Translations under genes and position numbers: made by a program
DNA from: a virus
Strand: one strand, 5' to 3'
IMG/VR virus record: IMGVR_UViG_3300015091_000029
Coordinates: 1-32,754 of that record
Length of the DNA: 32,754 nucleotides
Part shown: positions 1 to 6,568 of the stretch, in pieces
How the letters are laid out: every line of letters starts with the position of its first letter
How positions within the stretch are numbered: position 1 is the stretch's first letter
The notes under the pieces: model-generated
Database searches by the model: none
Seen by the model: only the letters and a program-made list of their open reading frames with translations
Told to the model about the DNA's origin: nothing

Positions 1-335
1 AGGATTGGGCCATCAATATCATCATCTACATACTTTTCAAATTTTATTAGAGAAAGAAAATAAATTTCATCATCAGTAAGATTTTGTTTGCTTAATATTA
101 CTTCATATAATTTTGTAAATATTTTTTTGTAGTCAACTTTTTTTTCAGTAAGTGTAAAAATAACCTGTAACAACTTATTAGCTAATTCTTCGGCTTTTTC
201 AACACTTTCAAATTTATACGATCTAGTTACACCGTTTTTTTTATCGTGTATAAGCAAAGAAATAATATTATCCTTAACAATTGTGCAATCAATATATGTG
301 TCATTGTATATGCCGTCTTCAGTTAATATGCTCAT
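1..335 (-). CDS. Hypothetical protein, 3' end outside window; paralogue of the next gene
   Basis: This gene is cut by the left window edge. Its ATG overlaps the TGA of the preceding gene (ATGA at 335-332), so the two are translationally coupled. The 111 visible residues begin MSILTEDGIYNDTYIDCT and are acidic and lysine-rich. The segment ESVEKAEELANKLLQVIF, with TEKKV soon after, matches IEEAEEIANQLLQAVF and TEKPV in the upstream gene, so the two look like tandem duplicates. I recognise no domain. As the last visible gene of the leftward repressor-helicase operon it is probably an early accessory protein. Function unknown. Confidence 0.7.
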   Translation of the reverse strand, partial: MSILTEDGIYNDTYIDCTIVKDNIISLLIHDKKNGVTRSYKFESVEKAEELANKLLQVIFTLTEKKVDYKKIFTKLYEVILSKQNLTDDEIYFLSLIKFEKYVDDDIDGPI

Positions 336-865
336 AAACTGTACTCAAATTCGTCTTGTCTAGTATTTTTAAAAAAAATCTTAACCCAGCCAATGCTATT
401 GCCAATCTCAATTTCTTCTCCTTCAGCATCAATTTCTATGCCGTCAGCATAGGCAATTGCCCTACAAACATCAAATAAAAAACTGGGGCTCACATGCGCA
501 TGCGTGTTAGATTCTAAACTAAGAATATTCCCATCATGTATATCAATCACAGATAAAGTTTTAACAAAATCATGTGTATAAAGGTATTTTTGACATAATA
601 AAGTTTTAGACTTTATTTCTGCCCATTTTTTCTCGTCTATTACCTTCCATTCTTCTTCCGTTATGTCTTTTTTGTTTTTAAAAACTGGTTTTTCAGTAGC
701 ATCAAAAACAGCCTGCAATAATTGATTAGCAATTTCTTCGGCTTCTTCAATAGACGCTGAAAAATACATGTCCCTGTAATTATCACTGCGGTAATCATCA
801 AAAAGATGAAATAAAAAATAATTGTCACTATCTTCAACTGGTGTTAATTCAATTTTCATACTCAT
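332..865 (-). CDS. Hypothetical acidic protein, tandem paralogue
   Basis: A 177-residue protein of no family I recognise. Its ATG overlaps the helicase stop (ATGA) and its own stop overlaps the start of the next gene. The 'EEAEEIANQLLQAVFDATEK' segment (about residues 41-60) is shared with the downstream partial gene, so this is one of a duplicated pair. The C-terminal half is rich in D and E, with a GEEIEIGNSIGWVKIFFKN stretch near the end. No signal peptide or membrane segment is visible. It belongs to the leftward early operon controlled from the divergent promoter region near 2.5 kb. Function unknown. Confidence 0.75.
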   Translation of the reverse strand: MSMKIELTPVEDSDNYFLFHLFDDYRSDNYRDMYFSASIEEAEEIANQLLQAVFDATEKPVFKNKKDITEEEWKVIDEKKWAEIKSKTLLCQKYLYTHDFVKTLSVIDIHDGNILSLESNTHAHVSPSFLFDVCRAIAYADGIEIDAEGEEIEIGNSIGWVKIFFKNTRQDEFEYSL

Positions 866-2265
866 AACTCACCTCTATTTTTATTTTTCCAAGCGTTTCG
901 TTGTTCGATAATTCTTTGCGCCCATTGCACTGGGTATTGATAATTGCGCGCCCTGCCCAACGCCACCAATTCCTCAAGCGTTCGCGCCTGCACTAATTCC
1001 ACGCGCTTTTGAGCTTTAATTTCTAACGGACTAATTTCAACCAATTCTGCATCGGTATCAACTTCAATAATTGCGCGTTTTTCTGTCACCTTTCCACATT
1101 CAGGACACGCATTTGGGTGTTCTTGCCTGCTATAAGCACAAAAACATGATTCACATATTGTTACTGCTGGAGCTTTATCCGATTCACCTTTTTTTGATTT
1201 CTTTTTTCTACCATCAAGCGACCACTCGCGTTCGTCTGTGACGAAACCGTGTGAATGGGTTAATCCTGCATGATCTAAAATAATTACGTCATCTTTTCCA
1301 TTTGCCGGTCTCATTCCACGCCCAACGGCTTGCAAGTAAATAGTCACTGATTGCGTTGGACGCGCAAGAATAACGCATGAGGTTGCAGGGTGATCAAAAC
1401 CTTCAATCATAATTCCCATATTTGAAAGCACACAAAATTTACCGGCTTTAAAATCTTGGATAATTTTGTCGCGCAAATGTGCGGGAGTTTTAGCGTCTAA
1501 ATGTTTTGCGGTGATTCCGCTTGCGTTAAACTCATCAACAATATGCTGTGAATGTGCAACACTTGATGCAAAGCAAATTGTTGATCTGCTGTTGGCGTGT
1601 TGTTTCCAGTGTTTAACAATGTCGCCTGTAATGCTTGATTTATCCATTTCAGCGGCTACTTGCGTTGCATCGTAATCACCACGAATAACTTTAAAATTAT
1701 CAAGATTTGGAATAAATGGCGCAAACACTCGCGGTTGAACTAAAAAACCTAAGTCAATTAAATCGCGCATGGGAACAACTTGCGTCATGTGCTGATATAT
1801 TTCACCAAGTCCACGCCCATCAGTACGAACAGGCGTGGCGGTTAATCCAATAATAATTGATTCTTTATAATACTCAACAAGGTCTAAAAATGATTTTGAA
1901 ACGCTTAAATGTGCCTCATCAAAAAAAACAATATCGGCTTTTGGTTTATGCCTGACGCGCAATGTTTGAACGCTTGCAACTTGCACCAACTCGTTTGGTT
2001 TATAGCGTGGGTGATCTGCCATAATAATTCCATGCTCAATATCCATTGAATCAAGTTTAACGGACGATTGCCCAATAATTTCTTTTCGATGTGCCACAAA
2101 TAGCACACGCTTTCCTTTGTTTACTGCTGATTCAATAATACGAGCAGCTATGTGCGTTTTTCCTGCGCCTGTTGACGCTTGAACAAGCACACGCTTGCTA
2201 CCGTTAAAAATTGCGTTTCTTACGCCTTGTATGGCGTTTATTTGATAATCTCTGTCTTTTATCAT
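862..2265 (-). CDS. Superfamily 2 DNA/RNA helicase with C-terminal zinc ribbon
   Basis: A 467-residue SF2 helicase of the DEAD/DEAH, RecQ- and type III restriction-like kind. Visible motifs are the YQ near residue 7, Walker A ASTGAGKT (30-37), motif II DEAH (116-119), motif III LTATP (141-145) and motif VI QAVGRGMRP (312-320). After the second RecA fold comes a basic linker (DGRKKKSKKG, 351-360). A four-cysteine ribbon follows, C371-x2-C374 and C387-x2-C390, probably binding zinc and DNA. Proteins of this type unwind DNA or RNA using ATP; in phages they act in replication or recombination. The ATG overlaps the repressor stop (ATGA), so repressor and helicase share one transcript. The precise substrate cannot be told from sequence. 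Confidence 0.93.
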   Translation of the reverse strand: MIKDRDYQINAIQGVRNAIFNGSKRVLVQASTGAGKTHIAARIIESAVNKGKRVLFVAHRKEIIGQSSVKLDSMDIEHGIIMADHPRYKPNELVQVASVQTLRVRHKPKADIVFFDEAHLSVSKSFLDLVEYYKESIIIGLTATPVRTDGRGLGEIYQHMTQVVPMRDLIDLGFLVQPRVFAPFIPNLDNFKVIRGDYDATQVAAEMDKSSITGDIVKHWKQHANSRSTICFASSVAHSQHIVDEFNASGITAKHLDAKTPAHLRDKIIQDFKAGKFCVLSNMGIMIEGFDHPATSCVILARPTQSVTIYLQAVGRGMRPANGKDDVIILDHAGLTHSHGFVTDEREWSLDGRKKKSKKGESDKAPAVTICESCFCAYSRQEHPNACPECGKVTEKRAIIEVDTDAELVEISPLEIKAQKRVELVQARTLEELVALGRARNYQYPVQWAQRIIEQRNAWKNKNRGEL

Positions 2266-2453
2266 GTAAAAATATCCGGTCTAATTTCTGCTCGTTTAAT
2301 TTCGCCATTGGTAGCTTTTTCAATTTCAACTGCCCACTTGGTGGGGATATATCCCTTGTCTTTCCAAATATTTACGTTTTGTTTTGACGTTCCAATAGTT
2401 TCAGCTAATTTTTGTTTGCTACCAAAATAATTCACTATTTTTTGTAATTCCAT
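2262..2453 (-). CDS. YdaS/Cro-family helix-turn-helix repressor
   Basis: A 63-residue protein beginning MELQKIVNYFGSKQKLAETI. The reading frame is open further upstream, but this ATG is preceded by GAGGG six bases away, and the family starts here. The layout F-G-S-x2-x-L-A-x2-I-G-T-S-K-Q-N-V-x2-W, then GYIPTKWAVEIEKATNGE and RPDIF, is the YdaS antitoxin/Cro-like domain (a short lambda-repressor-like HTH whose C-terminus usually ends in RPD-aromatic). It is the first gene of the leftward operon, directly beside the divergent operator, so it probably autoregulates and represses the rightward early promoter. No separate CI-type repressor is visible, so whether it acts as Cro or as the main repressor is open. 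Confidence 0.85.
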   Translation of the reverse strand: MELQKIVNYFGSKQKLAETIGTSKQNVNIWKDKGYIPTKWAVEIEKATNGEIKRAEIRPDIFT

Positions 2454-2480
2454 GATGCCCTCGTTTATTTGGGTGGTTGT

Positions 2481-2509
2481 ATAATAAAACTTTCCTTTAC
2501 TTATGTAAA
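2481..2509 (-). promoter_or_regulatory. Leftward early promoter
   Basis: On the minus strand, -35 TTTACA (2509-2504) and -10 TATTAT (2486-2481) are separated by 17 bases, a good sigma70 fit. The site lies about 28 bases upstream of the repressor ATG. Its -35 box is one arm of the palindrome that also forms the rightward -35 box, so one bound dimer could shut both promoters. Inferred from consensus only. Confidence 0.6.
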
Positions 2510-2524
2510 TCTTTATTTTATAAT
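2496..2524 (+). promoter_or_regulatory. Rightward early promoter
   Basis: -35 TTTACT (2496-2501) and a perfect -10 TATAAT (2519-2524) are spaced by 17 bases, about 42 bases upstream of the annealing-protein ATG. This is the best sigma70 match I see in the window. It should drive the recombination genes and much of the early operon. Confidence 0.7.
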
Positions 2525-2546
2525 TTACCACGAATCGCGGTGATTC
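2496..2546. promoter_or_regulatory. Candidate operator sites between the divergent operons
   Basis: Three symmetric elements are visible. TTTAC-ttat-GTAAA (2496-2509) overlaps both -35 boxes. GTAAAT (2505-2510) pairs with ATTTAC (2523-2528) across 12 bases. GAATC-gcggt-GATTC (2532-2546) sits downstream of the rightward -10, near the transcript start. They are likely binding sites for the neighbouring YdaS/Cro-like protein. Which element it binds cannot be told from sequence. Confidence 0.55.
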
Positions 2547-2566
2547 AATAACTAAAAGGTGAAAAT

Positions 2567-3217
2567 ATGCAATTAGCAACAATAGACGATATTAAAAACG
2601 GGGTAATCGTCAATCCCAACGTAAAAAAATTCGATGATTTAATGAATCAGCAGCCGATTGAAGAATGGGTAAAAAAACACCCTTATATTGCCGGTTATCG
2701 GTATTTGCCGATTGATAAAGTTGAAACATTAATGAAAGCAATTTTTCCACAATGGAAAATTGAAATTACAGGACAGGGAACGGCATTTAATGGCGTTTGG
2801 GTAACAGTTCGCGTTCATTATTTACACCCAGTGACAGGCGAATGGAATTATCACGATGGTATTGGAGCTGCTCAACTTCAAACCAAGAAAGGTTGCAGTG
2901 TTGCTGATCTAGCAAGCATTAACAATGGCGCGTTATCAATGGCGTTCCCATTGGCTAAAACGGTAGCAATTAAAGATGCCTGCGATCATTTTGGCGATTT
3001 GTTTGGCGCAAACTTAAACAGACGTGATGTTTTAAGTGTTGATGAAATAAAAGATGAAGTAAGATTCATTGCTCAAGACTGGAATTATGCCATTGAGCAA
3101 TTAACGCTAAAAACGGAATTATTAAGCGAAAAAGAATTGGCTTATGCGCATCGCATCGTAAATAACCGTGAAAAAACCAGTTATAAAAAGTTAATTTTAT
3201 TTTTGGAGAGTAAGTAA
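2567..3217 (+). CDS. Rad52-family single-strand annealing protein
   Basis: A 216-residue protein resembling the Rad52/22 (Sak-type) phage recombinases. The diagnostic segment is AFPLAKTVAIKDACDHFG (about residues 126-143) followed by DLFGANLNR, which matches the Rad52 core helix and its end. Before it come YRYLPIDKVETLMKAIFP and a strand-rich VTVRVHYLHPVTGEWNYHDG. Such proteins form rings that anneal complementary single strands. The gene is followed, with TAATGA overlap, by an exonuclease and then SSB, the expected three-part recombination set. The start is fixed by an AAGG site 7 bases upstream. The last 60 residues are variable in this family and carry no motif I recognise. Confidence 0.87.
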   Translation: MQLATIDDIKNGVIVNPNVKKFDDLMNQQPIEEWVKKHPYIAGYRYLPIDKVETLMKAIFPQWKIEITGQGTAFNGVWVTVRVHYLHPVTGEWNYHDGIGAAQLQTKKGCSVADLASINNGALSMAFPLAKTVAIKDACDHFGDLFGANLNRRDVLSVDEIKDEVRFIAQDWNYAIEQLTLKTELLSEKELAYAHRIVNNREKTSYKKLILFLESK

Positions 3218-3897
3218 TGAGAGCAGGAACGTTTAGCAGTAGCAACATTTATAAACTAATGACCAATGGCAAAGCTGCGGGTTCATTAGGTAAGCCAGCA
3301 TTAACGTACATTGAAGAAACTAAATATGAGGTAATGCTTGGACGATCATTAAATACTGAAATTTCATCACGCCCTGCTTTGTGGGGAACGTTTGTGGAAT
3401 CTTACGTTAATGATAATCATATTGGCTTAGAGTACGAATTAGCGTCAACAGAGCGATTAATCCACCCACTATACCAACAATGGACAGGCGCACCCGATCT
3501 AATCGGTGAAGATTGCGTTGGGGATATTAAATGCCAGCAGCTTAAAAATTATTGTGAGTTGGTGAAATCATTTAAAAATAATTCATTACTTGATGATTTC
3601 CCAGAATACTACTGGCAGTTGGTCAGTAATGCCATTTTAACGGGTGTAGATTATGCTGAATTGATTGTATTTTGCCCGTATGTTGAAGAATTACCTGATA
3701 TACGTTCAGCGGCATTAGAAAGCAATGACAAACGATTTAATTTTATCGTTAATGCGATCGATGAAGAATTACCGTATTTAATTAAAGGAGGACATTATAA
3801 AAACGTTATGCGCCATAAATGGCAAGTGACACAACAGGAACGTGACCAATTAACGGAGCGTGTAAAAATGGCAATTAATTTATTATTAGAGGTTTAA
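3217..3897 (+). CDS. YqaJ/lambda-exonuclease-like PD-(D/E)xK nuclease
   Basis: A 226-residue nuclease. The N-terminus FSSSNIYKLMTNGKA is typical of the YqaJ fold. The active-site set appears to be E61 (WGTFVES), D94 (GAPDLIG) and D103-x-K105 (VGDIKCQQ), followed by the helix with Q134 (EYYWQLVSNAILTG). Family members resect double-stranded DNA 5' to 3' using two magnesium ions and hand the single strand to the annealing protein encoded just upstream (one-base overlap, TAATGA). Length is normal for the phage family. Confidence 0.88.
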   Translation: MRAGTFSSSNIYKLMTNGKAAGSLGKPALTYIEETKYEVMLGRSLNTEISSRPALWGTFVESYVNDNHIGLEYELASTERLIHPLYQQWTGAPDLIGEDCVGDIKCQQLKNYCELVKSFKNNSLLDDFPEYYWQLVSNAILTGVDYAELIVFCPYVEELPDIRSAALESNDKRFNFIVNAIDEELPYLIKGGHYKNVMRHKWQVTQQERDQLTERVKMAINLLLEV

Positions 3898-3899
3898 AA

Positions 3900-4358
3900 A
3901 TGAGTAACGTAATTAGTTTCACAGGAACAGTCGGACGTGATGCAGAAGTAAGATCAACAGCAAGCGGTCAAACCGTTTTAAATATTGCTGTAGCCAATAA
4001 CATCGGGTTTGGAGATAAACAGCAAACCATTTGGTTTCGTGTTGCGTTGTGGGGTAAACGTGCTGAAGGAAGTTTAAAAGACTACCTGAAGAAAGGACAA
4101 CAGGTTTTTATTTCTGGGGAGTTAACACAAAGTGAATTTGTCGGTACAGATGGCGTTAAAAAAACAACGCTTGAAATAAATGCAAACATTGTTGATTTAG
4201 TTGGTAAACGCGACAGCAACGCGCAACCAGCGCAAGCGCAACCACAACAAGCATACCAATCACCACAACAGGATTATGCAGACGTACAAGCAATTGCAGC
4301 TCGGTCTCCTGCTGGACTAAATGGCTCTTACGCAAAAGATGATGACATTCCATTTTAA
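3900..4358 (+). CDS. ssb: Single-stranded DNA-binding protein
   Basis: A 152-residue bacterial-type SSB. The OB fold covers about residues 1-105 (starting SNVISFTGTVGRDAEVRST, with WFRVALWGKRAE and KKGQQVFISGELTQSEF). A glutamine- and proline-rich linker follows, and then the acidic tip DDDIPF, the conserved site that binds partner proteins such as RecO, exonuclease I and PriA. Presence of the tip suggests it recruits host repair proteins. Two bases separate it from the exonuclease stop, so it completes the annealase-exonuclease-SSB recombination set. Confidence 0.96.
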   Translation: MSNVISFTGTVGRDAEVRSTASGQTVLNIAVANNIGFGDKQQTIWFRVALWGKRAEGSLKDYLKKGQQVFISGELTQSEFVGTDGVKKTTLEINANIVDLVGKRDSNAQPAQAQPQQAYQSPQQDYADVQAIAARSPAGLNGSYAKDDDIPF

Positions 4359-4376
4359 AAAGTTGTAATTTAGTGC

Positions 4377-4409
4377 TTGCATATAGTAAATTTATGTTTT
4401 ACTATATGC
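4377..4409 (+). promoter_or_regulatory. Palindromic promoter/operator
   Basis: A perfect 12-base inverted repeat, GCATATAGTAAA (4379-4390) and TTTACTATATGC (4398-4409), is separated by TTTATGT. A weak promoter lies inside it: -35 TTGCAT (4377-4382), 17 bases, -10 TACTAT (4400-4405). No T run follows, so it is not a terminator. It precedes a 49-residue gene with a strong AAGGTGAGGAG ribosome site. A DNA-binding dimer here would block the embedded promoter. The TTTACT arm recalls the operator near 2.5 kb. Confidence 0.6.
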
Positions 4410-4449
4410 GCACATTCACAAGAACGGAATTTTAAGGTGAGGAGATAAA

Positions 4450-4599
4450 ATGTTTACGATATTGATTAACGATGACACGATTGCGCCAATTTATAAAAGT
4501 GTTGAAATTGGCGATTATGTAGAAACTGAAACGCTTGACGAAAATGGAATGAAAGTAAAAGTAAATGGAATTGTTACTGATATTTTGGGAGAGCTATAA
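4450..4599 (+). CDS. Small hypothetical protein (49 aa)
   Basis: Starts at an ATG with an AAGGTGAGGAG ribosome site and ends in TAATG, overlapping the next start. The protein begins MFTILINDDTIAPIYKSVEI and continues with a strand-turn pattern (GDYVETETLDENGMKVKV). It is acidic, with no membrane segment. It is the first gene after the palindromic promoter, so it would be the most directly regulated. Function unknown. Confidence 0.7.
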   Translation: MFTILINDDTIAPIYKSVEIGDYVETETLDENGMKVKVNGIVTDILGEL

Positions 4600-4922
4600 T
4601 GGAAGCAATAATTTACTTTGATATTATGACAAACGACGGCTATGAAATAGGCGTTGTAGTCACAGCAATGTTAAGTGGAAAAAGAATTGAAGCAACTTTT
4701 CATCACGATGTTGAAGATGATCGTGAGTGCTTGGTTAGCAACATTCAGTTTTTTAATGAAGAAGGCGAGCAATTTAGCGGATCAGAAAAATTAAATGAAA
4801 TCGTTTTTGAACACATTGACGATAACGATATGAAAATTTACAAAGACGCTGAAAAAGAATCAGATGTTATTTATATTGATGACTTTAAAAGCGACCACGA
4901 TTTACTGGCTTTTTTAAGCTAA
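4599..4922 (+). CDS. Hypothetical acidic protein (107 aa)
   Basis: A strongly acidic protein (IDDNDMKIYKDAEKESD, then VIYIDDFKSDHDLLAF) with no domain I recognise. Its start overlaps the previous stop, so it is coupled to the 49-residue protein. A terminator follows 20 bases after its stop, making these two genes a small unit of their own. The excess of D and E is common in phage inhibitors that mimic DNA, but that is only a possibility here. Confidence 0.7.
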   Translation: MEAIIYFDIMTNDGYEIGVVVTAMLSGKRIEATFHHDVEDDRECLVSNIQFFNEEGEQFSGSEKLNEIVFEHIDDNDMKIYKDAEKESDVIYIDDFKSDHDLLAFLS

Positions 4923-4941
4923 CAAAACAACTCCTACCTCT

Positions 4942-4966
4942 GCCGCTAAGACAAGTGGCTTTTTTT
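4942..4966 (+). terminator. Rho-independent terminator inside the early operon
   Basis: The stem GCCGCT (4942-4947) pairs with AGTGGC (4954-4959) through one G-T pair, with a 6-base loop, then a run of seven T. It follows the acidic protein gene and precedes the next ATG by 12 bases. No clear promoter follows, so downstream early genes probably depend on read-through or antitermination. Confidence 0.7.
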
Positions 4967-4977
4967 AAAGGTGATTT

Positions 4978-5136
4978 ATGATTAAAGAAATATACGATTT
5001 TCTAGTTATGCTAGACAACACAGGCGCGGCATATTTGATTTTTTTACTTGGCTTTTTGTTGATGGCTGATTATTGCTTTACAGCACAAGCAGAAATTATC
5101 CGTTTACGCAAATTACTAAAGCAGGCAATAAAATGA
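4978..5136 (+). CDS. Small single-span membrane protein (52 aa)
   Basis: Starts MIKEIYDFLVMLDNTGAAYL and contains one hydrophobic span (about residues 19-31, YLIFLLGFLLMAD). A basic tail RLRKLLKQAIK follows and probably faces the cytoplasm. It has an AAAGGTG ribosome site and its stop overlaps the next ATG (ATGA). It is first in a run of tiny membrane proteins. Function unknown. Confidence 0.7.
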   Translation: MIKEIYDFLVMLDNTGAAYLIFLLGFLLMADYCFTAQAEIIRLRKLLKQAIK

Positions 5137-5381
5137 GCGCAACACTAGCATTAACACTTAGCTTTTTAACCATTGACACAAACATCGACAAACGCGGCAA
5201 AACAACCACGCATGAGGTGATCGCATACACTACGGTTGCGATACCGTATGACACCATGCAAGCCTGCGCTAACGCAAAGGAAGAATATCAACTAGCGGTA
5301 GGCGCATATCAGTTATTTAGGCGACCTACGCGCATTATTGGCGCAATTTGCAATGATAGCAAAACGGGGGTGGTTGAATGA
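5133..5381 (+). CDS. Hypothetical protein (82 aa)
   Basis: I start this gene at the ATG overlapping the previous stop (ATGA) rather than 60 bases upstream, where the frame is also open. The protein begins MSATLALTLSFLTIDTNI, a weakly hydrophobic N-terminus, and has two cysteines (MQACANAKEEYQ and GAICND). The hydrophobic start, central C-x2-A-x4-Y region and late cysteine resemble the 66-residue protein at 8241. Its stop overlaps the next start. Function unknown. Confidence 0.65.
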   Translation: MSATLALTLSFLTIDTNIDKRGKTTTHEVIAYTTVAIPYDTMQACANAKEEYQLAVGAYQLFRRPTRIIGAICNDSKTGVVE

Positions 5382-5578
5382 AAAACGATTTAATTTGGTT
5401 TTCTATTTGTTCATTTTTGGCTGGTGCATTGCTTTGCTTTATTACAATAGCAGCAACACACCGACACCATTATGAAGTGATTAAAACAAACATCGGTGAG
5501 TTTATTTTAAAAGACGGTAAGATTTTCACTGTCTATGAAATGCAAAGAAATATTAACGGGGATATGGTGGGAAGATGA
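5378..5578 (+). CDS. Small membrane-anchored protein (66 aa)
   Basis: One N-terminal transmembrane span (about residues 5-26, LIWFSICSFLAGALLCFITI) is followed by a 40-residue soluble part with strand-like GEFILKDGKIFTVYEM. Both ends overlap neighbours by ATGA. It is topologically like an anchored periplasmic or cytoplasmic peptide. No family is recognised. Confidence 0.7.
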   Translation: MKNDLIWFSICSFLAGALLCFITIAATHRHHYEVIKTNIGEFILKDGKIFTVYEMQRNINGDMVGR

Positions 5579-5985
5579 ACGATTTACAAAAAGAATTACA
5601 AGAGTTAAAAGCAAAAGTTGCTGACTTAGAATCGCGCATTGTTGCTGAGCCAGTAAAGTGGCAACCTAAAAGTGGAAAATATTATGTGGAATGTTTGAGT
5701 GTAACAAATGTATTTGATAGAGAAACCCAAGCACAAGCAGAACGCGCAGCAGTTGAGATGCGTAGGTTTAATCGATTGTTAGCACTGCGTGATGAGTTGT
5801 GTGGTAATAAGGAGGTTGATTGGACAAACGATGAAGAAAAATATTATGTTTATTTTTCTCACGAAAGTGGAGCTTGGTATGTTTCAACGGATGAGTTTTG
5901 TGAAAGCATTCAACCCTACTTTAGAAACGAAAACGTAGCACAAAAGGCTTGTGATATGCTCAACAGCGGGGAGGTAGAGTTATGA
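5575..5985 (+). CDS. Coiled-coil protein with two repeated modules (136 aa)
   Basis: The N-terminal heptad region LQKELQELKAKVADLESRI (residues 3-21) is a short coiled coil, probably for multimerisation. Two related modules follow. The first is SGKYYVECLSVTNVFD, ending with a helix ERAAVEMRRFNRLLALRDEL. The second is EEKYYVYFSHESGAWYVS, ending with NVAQKACDMLN. Phage proteins with this order (coiled coil, 'KYY.' strand, 'A...A...' helix, then a tryptophan-containing 'W.n...KY' module) are common, but no function is known to me. It is translationally coupled on both sides. Confidence 0.75.
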   Translation: MNDLQKELQELKAKVADLESRIVAEPVKWQPKSGKYYVECLSVTNVFDRETQAQAERAAVEMRRFNRLLALRDELCGNKEVDWTNDEEKYYVYFSHESGAWYVSTDEFCESIQPYFRNENVAQKACDMLNSGEVEL

Positions 5986-6122
5986 ACGAATTTGTCATGT
6001 TTGTTGTCGGGATTGTAATTGGTTGGTGCTTATCATGTCAGTTTGCAACTCCTTACAAACCCGAATGGAAATGGGAAGAAAGACCATATTCAAAGGATAA
6101 TAAAAATGAGGTTGAGTTATGA
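5982..6122 (+). CDS. Small single-span membrane protein (46 aa)
   Basis: It begins MNEFVMFVVGIVIGWCLSCQ, a single span at the very N-terminus, followed by a hydrophilic tail with W and K (KPEWKWEERPYSK). It overlaps both neighbours by ATGA. It could be a membrane-inserted early peptide; function unknown. Confidence 0.65.
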   Translation: MNEFVMFVVGIVIGWCLSCQFATPYKPEWKWEERPYSKDNKNEVEL

Positions 6123-6277
6123 AACAGATCGCATTAGAAGAACATTTGATTAACCGACTTAACGAGCTTAAAGAAGAACGTAAAAGCCTTAAGCGTCAAA
6201 AATTACGCAGCATCAAAGAAACTATTGATATTCAATTTATATTAGCAAAATTTAAAGAGGAGCATAAACATGGGTGA
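6119..6277 (+). CDS. Small charged helical protein (52 aa)
   Basis: Begins MKQIALEEHLINRLNELKEE and is almost entirely predicted helix, rich in K, R and E. The ATG overlaps the preceding TGA, and the gene overlaps the next start by eight bases. It has no hydrophobic span and may be a coiled-coil partner of a neighbour. Function unknown. Confidence 0.62.
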   Translation: MKQIALEEHLINRLNELKEERKSLKRQKLRSIKETIDIQFILAKFKEEHKHG

Positions 6278-6347
6278 GTTAATTTTTTTCACAGGCATTT
6301 TTGTTTTGATTGTATGTTTTATGATTGAGTACGCCAATGGAGATTGA
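6270..6347 (+). CDS. Tiny membrane peptide (25 aa)
   Basis: MGELIFFTGIFVLIVCFMIE is almost wholly hydrophobic and is followed by YANGD. An AGAGGAG ribosome site lies 7 bases upstream of the ATG, inside the preceding gene. It resembles the next 25-residue peptide, which shares ALIFF and a similar span. It is probably a real one-helix peptide, although its size makes this less certain. Confidence 0.5.
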   Translation: MGELIFFTGIFVLIVCFMIEYANGD

Positions 6348-6414
6348 CGACATGGCGGCATTAATATTTTTTGTTTTAGGGCTGATATTAACGGGGATAT
6401 GGTTATGGCATTAG
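6337..6414 (+). CDS. Tiny membrane peptide (25 aa)
   Basis: MEIDDMAALIFFVLGLILTG followed by IWLWH. A single hydrophobic helix fills most of the protein. The frame overlaps the previous peptide by 11 bases and the following gene by 10. A second ATG (MAALIFF) at residue 6 is possible. Either start gives the same membrane helix. Confidence 0.5.
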   Translation: MEIDDMAALIFFVLGLILTGIWLWH

Positions 6415-6566
6415 TTAAACCAGTTACACCAGTAACACCAACAGCAACAGCAACAAACTGTCAGCACAAGACATGGCGGCAATATGTTAGCAGAGGAATT
6501 AGGGAGTGTGATTCATGCCATGAAATACGCCCTATTTTTGATTTAAAGATTGAGCATCAAAGGTAA
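6405..6566 (+). CDS. Small zinc-ribbon-like protein (53 aa)
   Basis: After a TP-rich start (KPVTPVTPTATATN) come C19-x-H and, 14 residues on, C35-x2-C38-H, a pattern consistent with a small zinc knuckle. The protein is basic and could bind nucleic acid. It is coupled to the upstream peptide by overlap and stops two bases before the next gene. No family assigned. Confidence 0.6.
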   Translation: MALVKPVTPVTPTATATNCQHKTWRQYVSRGIRECDSCHEIRPIFDLKIEHQR

Positions 6567-6568
6567 TT

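Noticed and set aside
2262-2453. Antitoxin of a YdaS/YdaT toxin pair
   Set aside because: No YdaT-like toxin gene lies next to it; divergent promoters and operators support a phage repressor role.
4379-4409. Inverted repeat as a terminator
   Set aside because: The stem is AT-rich and is not followed by a T run; a promoter fits inside it, so an operator is more likely.
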